This document shows, in pieces, positions 33,701 to 41,734 of a stretch of DNA of 64,000 bases. The number at the start of each line of letters is the position of its first letter. The first letter of the stretch is position 1. Position numbers and translations under genes: made by a program. This DNA is from CAYXTC01 sp964479375 (lineage in GTDB: Bacteria; Patescibacteriota; Minisyncoccia; Minisyncoccales; GWA2-38-27): the NCBI GenBank assembly GCA_964479375.1, contig CAYZKD010000002.1, forward strand, positions 1-64,000, written 5' to 3'. The notes beneath the pieces are model-generated. The model was not told where the DNA came from and made no database searches. It saw only the letters and a program-made list of their open reading frames with translations.

Positions 33701-35534
33701 CCCGATAGGCGGATCGTCCCATAACGCCGCTTTTAATTTCCACTCTTCCCCCGTTCGGGGCAAAAGGATGTTTCCCGCTATTATAAATATCTTTAAACAA
33801 GAGGCATCCTCCTTTTTGGCTCATTTCACACCCCTCATCAAGACCACCTGCGGAAACAGGCTCAATCTTAATATTGGCCCCTCCTATATAGTTCCTGCCG
33901 GCTACCCCTTCCTCATCCCCGCTTGTCGAATGAAGAAAGTCGTCAGGCCACTCGTCAACCTCTTCGGGAAATACCTGCTGAAGGTCCTCGGAATAATGGT
34001 CATCATATCCGTATCCGTCGGCCTTAATGGAAGACCGAAGGTATATAAAGCGTCCTTTTATATGTATATCGTAAATATCGATGCCGTCCTTGTCTTTCTG
34101 CTGGTGGAATCCATAAGAATGAATACTCCCGCGCCCAGAACCACCGTCGCCGATATAAACGAGAGCATCCTCTGCCATTAAGGAAATTTTTCCTGTAAAG
34201 CTCTGTCCGCCGTCAAGGTCTTCGCCGTCAGGCACAGTATCATAAGAGCCTTCGCCCGCTTTTATAGATGCATCATTGTAAATCCCATTTTCTATCCAGA
34301 TTCCCCTTCCTTCGCTGTCCATTTCTCTGGTTACTGTTAAATTAACGTTCCCGCTGTTTCCCACCTGACATATTTTCCTCTTCGGCTTGCCAGGATAGTC
34401 CTCAATCTCTTCCACTGTTTCCGGAAGGCACCCGCTATAGGCGTCAATAGACTCAAAATAGATCCTGTCTTCGGCCGTAATGTCTATGTCAGTTATGCCG
34501 TCTGCGGCCTGAAGATAAACTTGCTTCGCCCTGAAAGATTTTATATCACCATTAACCGTTAAGGACTGGTTGGCGGGCTCGGTTAAGTCATCAGAAAAAA
34601 GCCAGCTTCCTTCCCCGTCCTGAAACCATCCCTTAATAGAATGAAGAGCAATGTCTTCGAAATAGGCATTCTCCGCCTCTACTTTTAATTGCCCCGAGTC
34701 CGGATACCCCATGGCATTTATAGTCCCAACCTGAACTGTTTTAGCAGAAAGATTAATACTCCCCGCCCCTCCTGTCTGGTGCCACCCGGGCTGGGCAAAA
34801 ATATCGCCGGTAGAGGAAATATGATATCCGTCAAAATCCCACCTCCCTCCTTTTATAATGCCTGCCGTAGAAATATTCACAGCATCTCCCGCGGCGACCG
34901 GTTCGGGAACGTAAATTTCTTCAAACACTATCATTTCCTTGTCTGATCCTCCTGTTGTTGTCAAATCCACCTTTTCTTTAACTCCGATCCACCTAGATTT
35001 TGCAAAAACGCCGTAAGTGGCTTTGATTTCCAGCGTTTTTGCTCCGACTTCAAGGTCGGCAAGGGGACAGAACTCAACGCCCCCCTCTTCTTCCCAGTTT
35101 GAACACCCTCCAATATTTGTCTTCCTAAAAGAAACAAAGGAGTATTCAGATCCTTCAACGGTTATGTCAATATCAAGATTTTCATTGTTAATCTTTGCCT
35201 TGGGGTCTGGGCTAAAGTACACCTTTTTGGTATCCTTTATCTCAAAGAGGTTGTTTGTGACCTTAACCGTATTAAGATCATTGCCCCGAGAATCTTTCAA
35301 ATCAAAATTTGCGCCGGGTTGGTTAATAACCCCTTCTATAAAACTTTTCTTTATACATATAGAATGCGCAGCCTCTTCTTGTCCGCATCTAGAGCCTGCG
35401 TTTTCTAAAATACATTCGCAAATATACTCGTCGGCAGAGGCTGAAGAAGCGAAAAACAAAGAAAAGGTTAAAGCAAAAGCGGACCCCAACAACAATTTAA
35501 GAATGTTTTTAAATATATTTTTAGACATTTCCAT
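30702..35534 (-). CDS. Giant glycine-rich surface protein with PKD domain, 1610 aa
   Basis: Signal peptide (about 1-34, LLLGSAFALTFSLFFASSASA). Long beta-rich body with many short Gly-rich turns (GGKGGRGGKGGAG near 730, GGHGGQGGDI, GGDGGAGGDAGS), suggesting a beta-helix or filamentous adhesin-like fold. A Cys-rich, acidic part near 1295-1320 (CCDGIDNDKDGFVDCQDPDC) resembles a calcium-binding thrombospondin-3 type loop. A fibronectin-like segment (about 1390-1470) is followed by a PKD domain (CDFLWDFGDGDDS, about 1535). No C-terminal membrane anchor is visible. Probably secreted or attached to the cell surface; role in cell contact is inference. Confidence 0.8.
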   Translation of the reverse strand: MEMSKNIFKNILKLLLGSAFALTFSLFFASSASADEYICECILENAGSRCGQEEAAHSICIKKSFIEGVINQPGANFDLKDSRGNDLNTVKVTNNLFEIKDTKKVYFSPDPKAKINNENLDIDITVEGSEYSFVSFRKTNIGGCSNWEEEGGVEFCPLADLEVGAKTLEIKATYGVFAKSRWIGVKEKVDLTTTGGSDKEMIVFEEIYVPEPVAAGDAVNISTAGIIKGGRWDFDGYHISSTGDIFAQPGWHQTGGAGSINLSAKTVQVGTINAMGYPDSGQLKVEAENAYFEDIALHSIKGWFQDGEGSWLFSDDLTEPANQSLTVNGDIKSFRAKQVYLQAADGITDIDITAEDRIYFESIDAYSGCLPETVEEIEDYPGKPKRKICQVGNSGNVNLTVTREMDSEGRGIWIENGIYNDASIKAGEGSYDTVPDGEDLDGGQSFTGKISLMAEDALVYIGDGGSGRGSIHSYGFHQQKDKDGIDIYDIHIKGRFIYLRSSIKADGYGYDDHYSEDLQQVFPEEVDEWPDDFLHSTSGDEEGVAGRNYIGGANIKIEPVSAGGLDEGCEMSQKGGCLLFKDIYNSGKHPFAPNGGRVEIKSGVMGRSAYRVEAYDFSIKTNAVDMSRGWDKDSYEAWYVRDGLRKNPNNDNYVAYNNDDFDDFCDGSNEYIDGADAGINKDGESDRYSRYAEGLDGGNGGDVLVAAQMIQPYRYESSAPLSIDSAGGKGGRGGKGGAGEYCYDFDDPSHVIPQIGYGERGGHGGQGGDITFKAQKILNTDKEEYHCFTSYSIKNNGGTGGPAGDTNMTGLDFAPFRMGTCDLAGWGSLNNTNQIPEIKSVEGPGKGGDAGNITLSPMPTDLNTPVESAQIYSYGGNANNSNVVIYPPYPYYCTGVSFEEENPKAGNGAHAQKYMDVYKNVEMCLEDIERQGRKCSLHCEEKYSMGSADYSTCLGECGEAESKAKSQCRYTSQTLTFKTTFSADDGDFVIKYYKDGTEGDFRCHDWDPENCRPKVPQAVCMVPGADKGGFTSNETLVDPDYKIGAEKVGNGKLLEAAEAKPPGVGDDMIAGRNGKTGGKGGEVEIDTEWGDYGSKRFNVEGGDGSYGIGGQDFYISQPGEGGDGGAGGDAGSVKVEQPEKYVSSRYLSGGKGKYGGVAGTTPGLALPHGNYFCRNSVDSVPFWDWNYVSSSGKACDKDSDCDLDKDCSGGRCVEKFACFTEDQLDSCREREPFGYEYNAPIESLIKIDLAANNGEKGKDGEEGNKKENTVNQASFGVCENEDPIPDPLWVESEKKCCDGIDNDKDGFVDCQDPDCKKECYINPGLLMKGLGTKLTDPDHETWEKICEVVICNDDHDNDEDGPVDIEDKTDCEIKAENTPPKAEDLTVQQTGGCEEKPEVKLSWTFKDDDEGDNQQGYEVEVEDDDGNIKKEGMVDSPFNYVEYSDLEYGDYLWRVRVSDGKDWGPWALKKEFALEKWPWPQFDYRIFQKISGEDWGEPSAWYSCNYNHQTGPCTTIEDVYDLKIGFNNTTQNCPNGCDFLWDFGDGDDSVDRNPPDHVYPANDRYTLNLKAQDKENPARECFQEMDIDLGGEPLEPPKWREITPSYDFNR

Positions 35535-35686
35535 ATAATTTTAAGTTTTCCGGATAAGCGGAAAAGCCTTATTTTTCTTCTGTTATTTTACCATTGCCAA
35601 AAAAAATAGCAAAAGAGTTTTCCACACAACTTAGACAAAGTCTTTTTTTTGGGATAGAATTAAAGAGAATTAACTAAACCAAAACT

Positions 35687-36406
35687 ATGAGCGGACATTC
35701 TAAATGGGCCACCATAAAACACCAAAAAGGGATGGCTGACGCCAAAAAGAGCAAGGTATTCTCCAAGATATCCAGGCAGATTTCAGTTGTGGCAAAAGAA
35801 GGAGGCAAAGATCCGGAAACCAATTCCAGATTAAGGATGGCCATAGAACAGGCAAAAGAGATAAACATGCCCAAAGACAATATTGAAAAATCCATAAAAA
35901 GGGGGGCTGGCGAACTGGAAGGCCAGAAACTGGACTCTGTAACCTTTGAGGCCTACGGGCCGGGCAAAACCGCCCTTATTATTGAAGGAATAACGGATAA
36001 TAAAAACAGGGCGCTTGGCGAGATAAAAAAGATATTGTCAGAACACAAAAGCAAACTGGCAGACGAGGGCTCTGTCAGGTGGATGTTTGAAAAAAAGGGG
36101 GTAATTGTTTTGCCCCCGCAGGAAAAAGACAAAGATGATTTAGAGTTAGAAGCCATAGACGCAGGAGCGGAGAATACTTATTGGCACAACGATTATCTTG
36201 ACGTCTATACCGGACCCGAAAACCTGGAGGAGACAAAAAGCAATTTGGAAGAAAAGAAAATCAAGATTGACTCCTCCTCCCTGGACTGGGTTCCCAAAGA
36301 AATGGTAGATCCCGGAGAAGAAGAAAGGAGGGCCTGCCAGAATCTGTTCGAGGCACTGGATGAAAGCGAAACGGTCCAGGACATATATTCTAATTTAAAA
36401 TATTAA
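35687..36406 (+). CDS. yebC: YebC/PmpR/TACO1-family protein
   Basis: 239 residues. MSGHSKWATIKHQKGMADAK is the family signature, followed by GGKDPETNSRLRMAIEQAK and FEAYGPGKTALIIEG. Members act as transcription regulators or, as shown for several, as helpers of ribosomes at proline-rich stretches. The usual yebC-ruvC pairing is kept: ruvC starts 1 bp after the stop. A TTTTCCACA DnaA-box-like site lies upstream at 35618-35626. Confidence 0.95.
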   Translation: MSGHSKWATIKHQKGMADAKKSKVFSKISRQISVVAKEGGKDPETNSRLRMAIEQAKEINMPKDNIEKSIKRGAGELEGQKLDSVTFEAYGPGKTALIIEGITDNKNRALGEIKKILSEHKSKLADEGSVRWMFEKKGVIVLPPQEKDKDDLELEAIDAGAENTYWHNDYLDVYTGPENLEETKSNLEEKKIKIDSSSLDWVPKEMVDPGEEERRACQNLFEALDESETVQDIYSNLKY

Positions 36407-36407
36407 T

Positions 36408-36908
36408 ATGGTTATTTTGGGAATAGACCCCGGCACTGCCACCCTGGGATACGGAGTTATAAAGAGCCAGGGAAAAAAGATTGAAGCCTTAGACTACGGA
36501 TGCATTATTACAGACTCCAAAGAAAAGCCCTGCGACAGATTAAATAAAATAAACAATGATCTTAACTCTGTTATTAAAAAATACAAGCCGGATGTCTTGG
36601 CTATAGAAAAATTGTACTTTTTCAAAAACCTGAAAACGGCAATGCCCGTAAGCCAGGCTAAGGGCGTAGTTCTCTTAACGGCAGCCAAAAAGAAAATCCC
36701 TGTTTACGAATTTACTCCTTTGGAAGTAAAAATGGCCGTCTCGGGGTATGGAAGGGCAGAGAAAAAGCAGGTCCAGAAAATGATCCAGATCATACTCCGC
36801 TTGGAAGAAAAGCCCAAAGATAAAAACAAAAGGGCAGACGACGCCACAGACGCCTTGGGAGTTGCTTTCTGCTATGCTGTTAAAAAAGACAGGAAAATTA
36901 AGCCTTAG
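36408..36908 (+). CDS. ruvC: Holliday junction resolvase RuvC
   Basis: 166 residues. ILGIDPGTATLGYGVI supplies the first catalytic Asp, LAIEKLYFFKN the Glu, and KRADDATDALGVAFCYA the C-terminal Asp residues. It cuts four-way junctions after RuvAB migration. Cotranscribed with yebC (1-bp gap). A 135-bp dispersed repeat follows. Confidence 0.97.
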   Translation: MVILGIDPGTATLGYGVIKSQGKKIEALDYGCIITDSKEKPCDRLNKINNDLNSVIKKYKPDVLAIEKLYFFKNLKTAMPVSQAKGVVLLTAAKKKIPVYEFTPLEVKMAVSGYGRAEKKQVQKMIQIILRLEEKPKDKNKRADDATDALGVAFCYAVKKDRKIKP

Positions 36909-36913
36909 TGTTG

Positions 36914-37048
36914 TAAATAATCCAAATGCCGCCTCTAATAGTTAAGCAAGATGTCTCTTAGAAGAGTAGGCCAGAGGCAAGTTAATTGTTAATTACCTGT
37001 TTTTAATAATGCGGGAGGCAGTGTGGGAGGCCCGTCCTCCCACATTTT
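36914..37048 (+). repeat. 135-bp dispersed repeat, copy A
   Basis: It aligns without gaps to 54948-55082 with about 11 differences, nearly all transitions. It contains GCCTCT/AGAGGC pairing, an AT palindrome (TAATTGTTAATTA) and a terminal GC hairpin (37022-37044) followed by TTTT. It lies between the convergent ruvC and tyrS genes. It could be a small non-coding RNA ending in a terminator or a non-autonomous mobile repeat. The rest of 37049-37121 shows nothing. Confidence 0.8.
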
Positions 37049-37121
37049 GTTTTTCCGATTGGCAAAGAGAAGATTGAAAGACTCTTTTTCGGAAAAAGTA
37101 AAAAATTTAGAAATCTAACTC

Positions 37122-38288
37122 CTATTTTATTCTGGCAAACCTTCTTTTGCCAACCCGGACCACCATCCCTTTTTCAATAATTATCTCCTTATCCCAGTCC
37201 TGCTGAACCTCTTTATTGATTTTTACTCCTTTCTGCTGAATTAGTCTCTTGGCTTCAGATTTAGAAGACGCTAGTCCTGTTTTAACTAAAAGATCTAAAA
37301 CAGGAATTTCTTTCTCAGGGATTTTTACCTCCGGCATTTCCTCCGGAGCCTGGTTTTCTCTAAAAATTCTGTTGAACTCCTGTTCCGCTTTTTTGGCTTC
37401 TTTTTCTCCATGATATATTCCAACAATAACGCGGGCTAATCTCGCCTTCAATTCTCTGGGGTTTCCTTTTTTAACATCTTTCAAAGAGATTCTGGTTGCC
37501 AATTCAAAATACTCCCGGATAAGGCTGTCCGGGATAGACATAATTTTGCCGTACTGCTCTTTTGAGGCCTCTTCTATACCGATGTCGTTGCCCAAACTCT
37601 GGCTCATTTTCTCTTTACCGTCTAAACCGACCAGCAGCCTGGTGGCCACTACATCCTGCGGGGGTTGATTAAATTCTCTCTGCAGATCTCTCCCCTTTAT
37701 CTCGTTAAACAGCTGATCATTGCCGCAGATAGCAATGTCTGATTCCAAAACCACAGAATCATAACCCTGCAAAACAGGATAAACGGGCTCTTGAAGGCGG
37801 ATTTCCTTTTTCTGTTCTATTCTTTTTTGAAACATATCCCTTTCCAGCATCCTGTGAACCGTAAAATTGCTCATCAACTTCAACAAATCCTCTGCTGACA
37901 TTTTGTCGTACCATTCGCTGTTGCGCCTTATCTCAGTTTTCTTTAAATCTATAATCTTTCCTGCCTGCCTAAGATAGTTTTTAGCCAAGGACATTACTTC
38001 TTTTTTGGATCTCAACTGCCTGACAGCAAGTTTCTGAGTGGGGTCTCCGAACCTTCCCGTAAAGTCTCCTATCAAAAAAACAATCTGGTGGCCCATTTCC
38101 TGAAGCTCCTTCATTTTTAAATAGACCGCAGCGTGACCGATGTGAAGATCGGAGGTGGTGGGGTCCACTCCGTGCTTTACTCTTAATTTCTTTCCCGATT
38201 TCAGCTTCTCCTCCAGACTGTCTTTCTTGACAATGTCTGCCACCCCCCTTTTTAGAAATTCTTCGATTCTTTCCCTGTTTATTTTCAT
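37122..38288 (-). CDS. tyrS: Tyrosyl-tRNA synthetase
   Basis: 388 residues. Class I synthetase: HGVDPTTSDLHIGHAAVY contains the HIGH motif, GDFTGRFGDPT and GNDQLFNEIKGRDLQ follow, and the KMSKS loop reads KEKMSQSLGN. A C-terminal S4 RNA-binding domain (LLVKTGLASSKSEAKRLIQQ) is present. Charges tRNA-Tyr. It diverges from the penicillin-binding protein gene (29 bp). Confidence 0.96.
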   Translation of the reverse strand: MKINRERIEEFLKRGVADIVKKDSLEEKLKSGKKLRVKHGVDPTTSDLHIGHAAVYLKMKELQEMGHQIVFLIGDFTGRFGDPTQKLAVRQLRSKKEVMSLAKNYLRQAGKIIDLKKTEIRRNSEWYDKMSAEDLLKLMSNFTVHRMLERDMFQKRIEQKKEIRLQEPVYPVLQGYDSVVLESDIAICGNDQLFNEIKGRDLQREFNQPPQDVVATRLLVGLDGKEKMSQSLGNDIGIEEASKEQYGKIMSIPDSLIREYFELATRISLKDVKKGNPRELKARLARVIVGIYHGEKEAKKAEQEFNRIFRENQAPEEMPEVKIPEKEIPVLDLLVKTGLASSKSEAKRLIQQKGVKINKEVQQDWDKEIIIEKGMVVRVGKRRFARIK

Positions 38289-38317
38289 ATTGATTTAGTA
38301 TAGAATAAAAAAAACTT

Positions 38318-40237
38318 ATGGTCAAAAGAATCTTAAGAAGAAAGGTTTACAAAATAAACAGAAAAAAGAGGGCCTTTTTCTGGATTCTAAAATCCCTAGG
38401 CCTTTTTGTAATGGCTTGCTTTGTGGCAGGTCTTTTTGTTTTTATCTATTACGCCAAAGACCTCCCCAGGCCCGAGCAGTTTACAGAAAGAACCATCGCC
38501 CAAACCACCAAAATTTACGACAGAACAGGAGAAATTCTGCTCTATGAATTTTACGGAGACGAGAAAAGAGAGCTGGTTCCCTTTGACAGAATTTCAGACT
38601 ATATTAAAGAGGCTGCCATTGCAGCAGAAGACGCTAACTTTTACGAACACCACGGAATAGATATTGAGGGAATTTTCAGAGCCGTAAAGATTAATCTCCA
38701 GCTCGGGAGGCCTCTTTACGGAGGCTCTACTATCAGCCAGCAACTTATCCGTTCTACTTTTTTGGGCAGGGAAAAAACAATAAAAAGAAAAGTCAGGGAA
38801 GTTATTCTAACTTTGGAACTGGAAAGGAGGCACAACAAAGAAGAAATTTTAGAATGGTATCTAAACCAAATACCGTTTGGACCCAACACTTACGGCGTAG
38901 AAGCCGCTTCCCAAAACTATTTTGGAAAGCCTGCCAAAGAAGTCTCTCTGGAAGAGGCCGCAACCCTGGCTGCCTTGATTCGGGCTCCCAGCTATCTTTC
39001 CCCTTATGGCCACCATATACCAGAACTTTTAGAGAGAAAAGATTACGCGCTGGACAGGATGGCGGAAGAAAACTTTATCACAGAAAAAGAAGCAGAAATA
39101 GCAAAGGAGAAAGAAATTAAGTTTGAAGAGCCGAATATTTCTATCAAAGCGCCTCATTTTGTTTTTTATGTCAAAGATTATCTTTTAAAAAAATATGGGC
39201 AAGCCTTTCTGGAAAGAGAGGGGCTTAAGGTTTACACTTCTCTTGACTGGGATCTTCAGAAAAAAGCGCAGGAAACAGTCAAAAAGGGAGTAGAAGTCAA
39301 TTATAGTTTCAACGCCCACAACGCAAGCCTGGTGGCCATGAGCCCTAAAAACGGAGAAATCTTGGCTATGGCGGGGTCTGCCGACTGGTTTGCAGATCCC
39401 TATCCCGAAGGATGCAAGTCAGGGGTTAACTGCAAATTCGACCCCAAGGTTAACATAGCCACCTATGGCTCGGGAAGGCAGCCGGGGTCTTCTTTCAAGC
39501 CCTTTGTTTACGCTACCGCTTTTGAAAAAGGGTTTGATGACAAAACCATAATCATGGACGAAGAAACAAACTTTGGAATCTACGGAGGAAAACCCTATAT
39601 CCCTCAAAACTACGACGGCTTTTTCCGGGGAGAAGTAACCCTAAGGCAGGCTCTTGCCCAATCCCTAAATGTTCCTTCGGTAAAAGTGCTTGCTTATTTA
39701 GCGGGACAAGAAGACTCTATTAAAACAGCCAAAGAAATAGGCATTACCACGTTAAACAAAGACCCCTCTTTTTACGGGCTCTCTATCGTGCTGGGAGGAG
39801 GAGAAGTAAGGCTTTTAGATATGGTTGCCTCATACAGCGTGTTCGCAGCCAAAGGAAAAAAGCACGATCCCGTTTCTGTGCTTAAAATAGAGAATAACGA
39901 AGGCAGGGTCATAGAAAGAACCAGCCGGGGATCCAGAAAAGTGCTCTCAGAAGACGTCTGCGAACTTATTACTGATATCCTGTCTGACAACCGGGCCAGA
40001 GCCCCTATGTTCGGCTCCAACTCCTTGATGCATTTTGAAAACTACCAAGTAGCAGCCAAAACAGGAACCACTAATGACTATAAAGACGCCTGGATTATAG
40101 GATATACTCCTTCTCTGTCAGTGGGGGTTTGGGCGGGAAATAATGATAATACTTCTATGGCTAAACAGCCCGGCCTCGTAATCGCAGGCCCCATCTGGCG
40201 CCAGTTCCTTAATTACAGCCTTCCTTTAATAGAATAA
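38318..40237 (+). CDS. Class A penicillin-binding protein (PBP1A-like)
   Basis: 639 residues. One N-terminal membrane segment (about 23-47) after a basic cytosolic tail. The glycosyltransferase domain (GT51) has AAEDANFYEHHGID and GGSTISQQLIR; the transpeptidase domain has GRQPGSSFKPF (catalytic Ser), SLN in LAQSLNVPSVK and AAKTGTTNDYKD. Polymerises and crosslinks peptidoglycan outside the membrane. No extra C-terminal domain. Confidence 0.96.
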   Translation: MVKRILRRKVYKINRKKRAFFWILKSLGLFVMACFVAGLFVFIYYAKDLPRPEQFTERTIAQTTKIYDRTGEILLYEFYGDEKRELVPFDRISDYIKEAAIAAEDANFYEHHGIDIEGIFRAVKINLQLGRPLYGGSTISQQLIRSTFLGREKTIKRKVREVILTLELERRHNKEEILEWYLNQIPFGPNTYGVEAASQNYFGKPAKEVSLEEAATLAALIRAPSYLSPYGHHIPELLERKDYALDRMAEENFITEKEAEIAKEKEIKFEEPNISIKAPHFVFYVKDYLLKKYGQAFLEREGLKVYTSLDWDLQKKAQETVKKGVEVNYSFNAHNASLVAMSPKNGEILAMAGSADWFADPYPEGCKSGVNCKFDPKVNIATYGSGRQPGSSFKPFVYATAFEKGFDDKTIIMDEETNFGIYGGKPYIPQNYDGFFRGEVTLRQALAQSLNVPSVKVLAYLAGQEDSIKTAKEIGITTLNKDPSFYGLSIVLGGGEVRLLDMVASYSVFAAKGKKHDPVSVLKIENNEGRVIERTSRGSRKVLSEDVCELITDILSDNRARAPMFGSNSLMHFENYQVAAKTGTTNDYKDAWIIGYTPSLSVGVWAGNNDNTSMAKQPGLVIAGPIWRQFLNYSLPLIE

Positions 40238-40282
40238 CTTTGGTTGAGAAAATACATTTGTGATATAATAAAGCAAGCCAAC

Positions 40283-40696
40283 ATGAAGAAATATTCCCAA
40301 AAAAAACTTCAACAACTTTACGAAGACTTGCCAGAGGATTTGAAAGAGGCTCTTTTTTTCAAAGAAAACGCTGTCAAAATCCAAAGAGCCTGTAAAAACG
40401 CAGGGCTAGATAAAAACGAAAGTATTAACAAGGTTTCAGAACAGGTAGGATATGTATTGCTGGGAATAATAAAGCCGGGAGAGATGGAAAAAATCCTGAC
40501 AGAGGAGATGGATCTTAAAAAAATAACGGCCAGAAAAATAAGAATAGAAATAACCAAGTCTGTTTTCGCTCCTGTCAAAAAAACCCTGGAAAACCTGCTG
40601 GATATAAAGATTGAAATTCCGGAAGAAATTAAAACCAAGAAGGAAGAAGAAAAGAAGAAAAGAAGAAAAGACAAATACAGAGAGTCTGTAGAATAG
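40283..40696 (+). CDS. Hypothetical protein upstream of prgI, 137 aa
   Basis: The start chosen is ATG 40283 because a TATAAT box at 40263-40268 and the upstream DNA look like a promoter; an upstream in-frame start at 40244 would overlap it. Helical, soluble protein: MKKYSQKKLQQLYEDLPEDL, then VLLGIIKPGEMEKILTEEM and a Lys/Glu tail. No family recognised. It heads the secretion-like operon (prgI starts 3 bp after its stop). Confidence 0.7.
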   Translation: MKKYSQKKLQQLYEDLPEDLKEALFFKENAVKIQRACKNAGLDKNESINKVSEQVGYVLLGIIKPGEMEKILTEEMDLKKITARKIRIEITKSVFAPVKKTLENLLDIKIEIPEEIKTKKEEEKKKRRKDKYRESVE

Positions 40697-40699
40697 TTT

Positions 40700-41104
40700 A
40701 TGCAACAATTCACAGTTCCCCAGTTTATTGAAAGAGAAACAAAAATAGTAGGCCCCTTAACTTTTAAGCAGTTAATTGTCTTGGGGACTGCTACTGCTCT
40801 TTGTATTGCTTTTTACTTCCTTCTGCCTTTCTCTGTCTTCATCTTGGGCACTATATTCTTTTTGGGAGGATCTGCTGCCCTGTTGTTTGTAAAAATAAAC
40901 AGAACTCCTCTCTATCTGATAATTAAAAACCTCCTCTCTTTTGTTTTCAAACCCAAAATGTATCTCTGGAAGAAAAAAAACGCGCCCCCGGTTTTAAAAA
41001 TAAAGCCCAAAAGGGCGTTGGAAAAGAAAAGAGAGCGGGGCTCTGAACTGAAAATCGCCGAAGAGGGCCATCTTAAAAGAGTGTCAGATAAAATAAAATC
41101 TTAA
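40700..41104 (+). CDS. PrgI-family membrane protein (VirB3-like)
   Basis: 134 residues. QFTVPQFIERETKIVGPLTF and two adjacent membrane segments (about 27-67) are the PrgI signature, followed by a basic cytosolic tail. PrgI/VirB3 is an inner-membrane part of type IV secretion systems that contacts the VirB4 ATPase. It lies 5 bp upstream of the TraC-like gene. Confidence 0.87.
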   Translation: MQQFTVPQFIERETKIVGPLTFKQLIVLGTATALCIAFYFLLPFSVFILGTIFFLGGSAALLFVKINRTPLYLIIKNLLSFVFKPKMYLWKKKNAPPVLKIKPKRALEKKRERGSELKIAEEGHLKRVSDKIKS

Positions 41105-41109
41105 AATTT

Positions 41110-41730
41110 ATGGCAGAAAACACAACTCAAGACTTCCTCCAATTTAACCAGATAAAAGACGGCGTTTTAATTTTAAAAAACAAAGGATTAAGAAAAATCC
41201 TTATGGTTTCCTCTTTAAACTTTGCCCTTAAATCAGAAGAAGAGCAGCAGTCAATCTTGTATCAATTCCAAGACTTTTTGAATTCCCTTGATTTTTCCTG
41301 CCAGATAATTGTCCAGTCCAGAAGATTAAACATCACAGGTTACCTGGAAAAGTTAAGTGAAATCCGTTCCAAAGAAAAAAACGAATTGCTGAGAACGCAG
41401 ATAGAAGAGTATAAATCCTTTATCAACGAGATCATCGGAGCAGGAAATATAATGCAGAAAAACTTTTACGTAGTGGTGCCTTTCGCCCCCGTAGAGATTA
41501 AGGGGGGGAGAGGATTAAAGAACCTTCAACTAACCAAAGAGGTTTTCCGGAGAGGAAAAATCCAACTTCTTCAGAGAACAGAGTTTATTATCTTGGGACT
41601 CAAAAAATGCGGCCTTCAGGCAGCCCCCTTAGACAACGCAGAAATCGCAGAACTTTTCTGGGCTCTCCACCATACCAAAGAAGCAGAAGGGGGGTATTAC
41701 CCGGAATTGCCGCCTGAATTAATTCAATAA
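41110..41730 (+). CDS. TraC-like / VirB4 N-terminal-domain protein
   Basis: 206 residues, no membrane segment. FNQIKDGVLILKNKGLRKIL and SLDFSCQIIVQSRRLN, then FYVVVPFAP, resemble the N-terminal part of VirB4/TraC proteins. In this gene order (PrgI, this protein, VirB4) it appears as a separate polypeptide. It probably tethers the ATPase to the membrane complex; that is inference from position. Confidence 0.75.
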   Translation: MAENTTQDFLQFNQIKDGVLILKNKGLRKILMVSSLNFALKSEEEQQSILYQFQDFLNSLDFSCQIIVQSRRLNITGYLEKLSEIRSKEKNELLRTQIEEYKSFINEIIGAGNIMQKNFYVVVPFAPVEIKGGRGLKNLQLTKEVFRRGKIQLLQRTEFIILGLKKCGLQAAPLDNAEIAELFWALHHTKEAEGGYYPELPPELIQ

Positions 41731-41734
41731 AAAT

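Noticed and set aside
35618..35626. Exact DnaA-type box TTTTCCACA upstream of yebC
   Set aside because: A single nine-base match in 64 kb of AT-rich DNA is expected by chance and it is far from dnaA.
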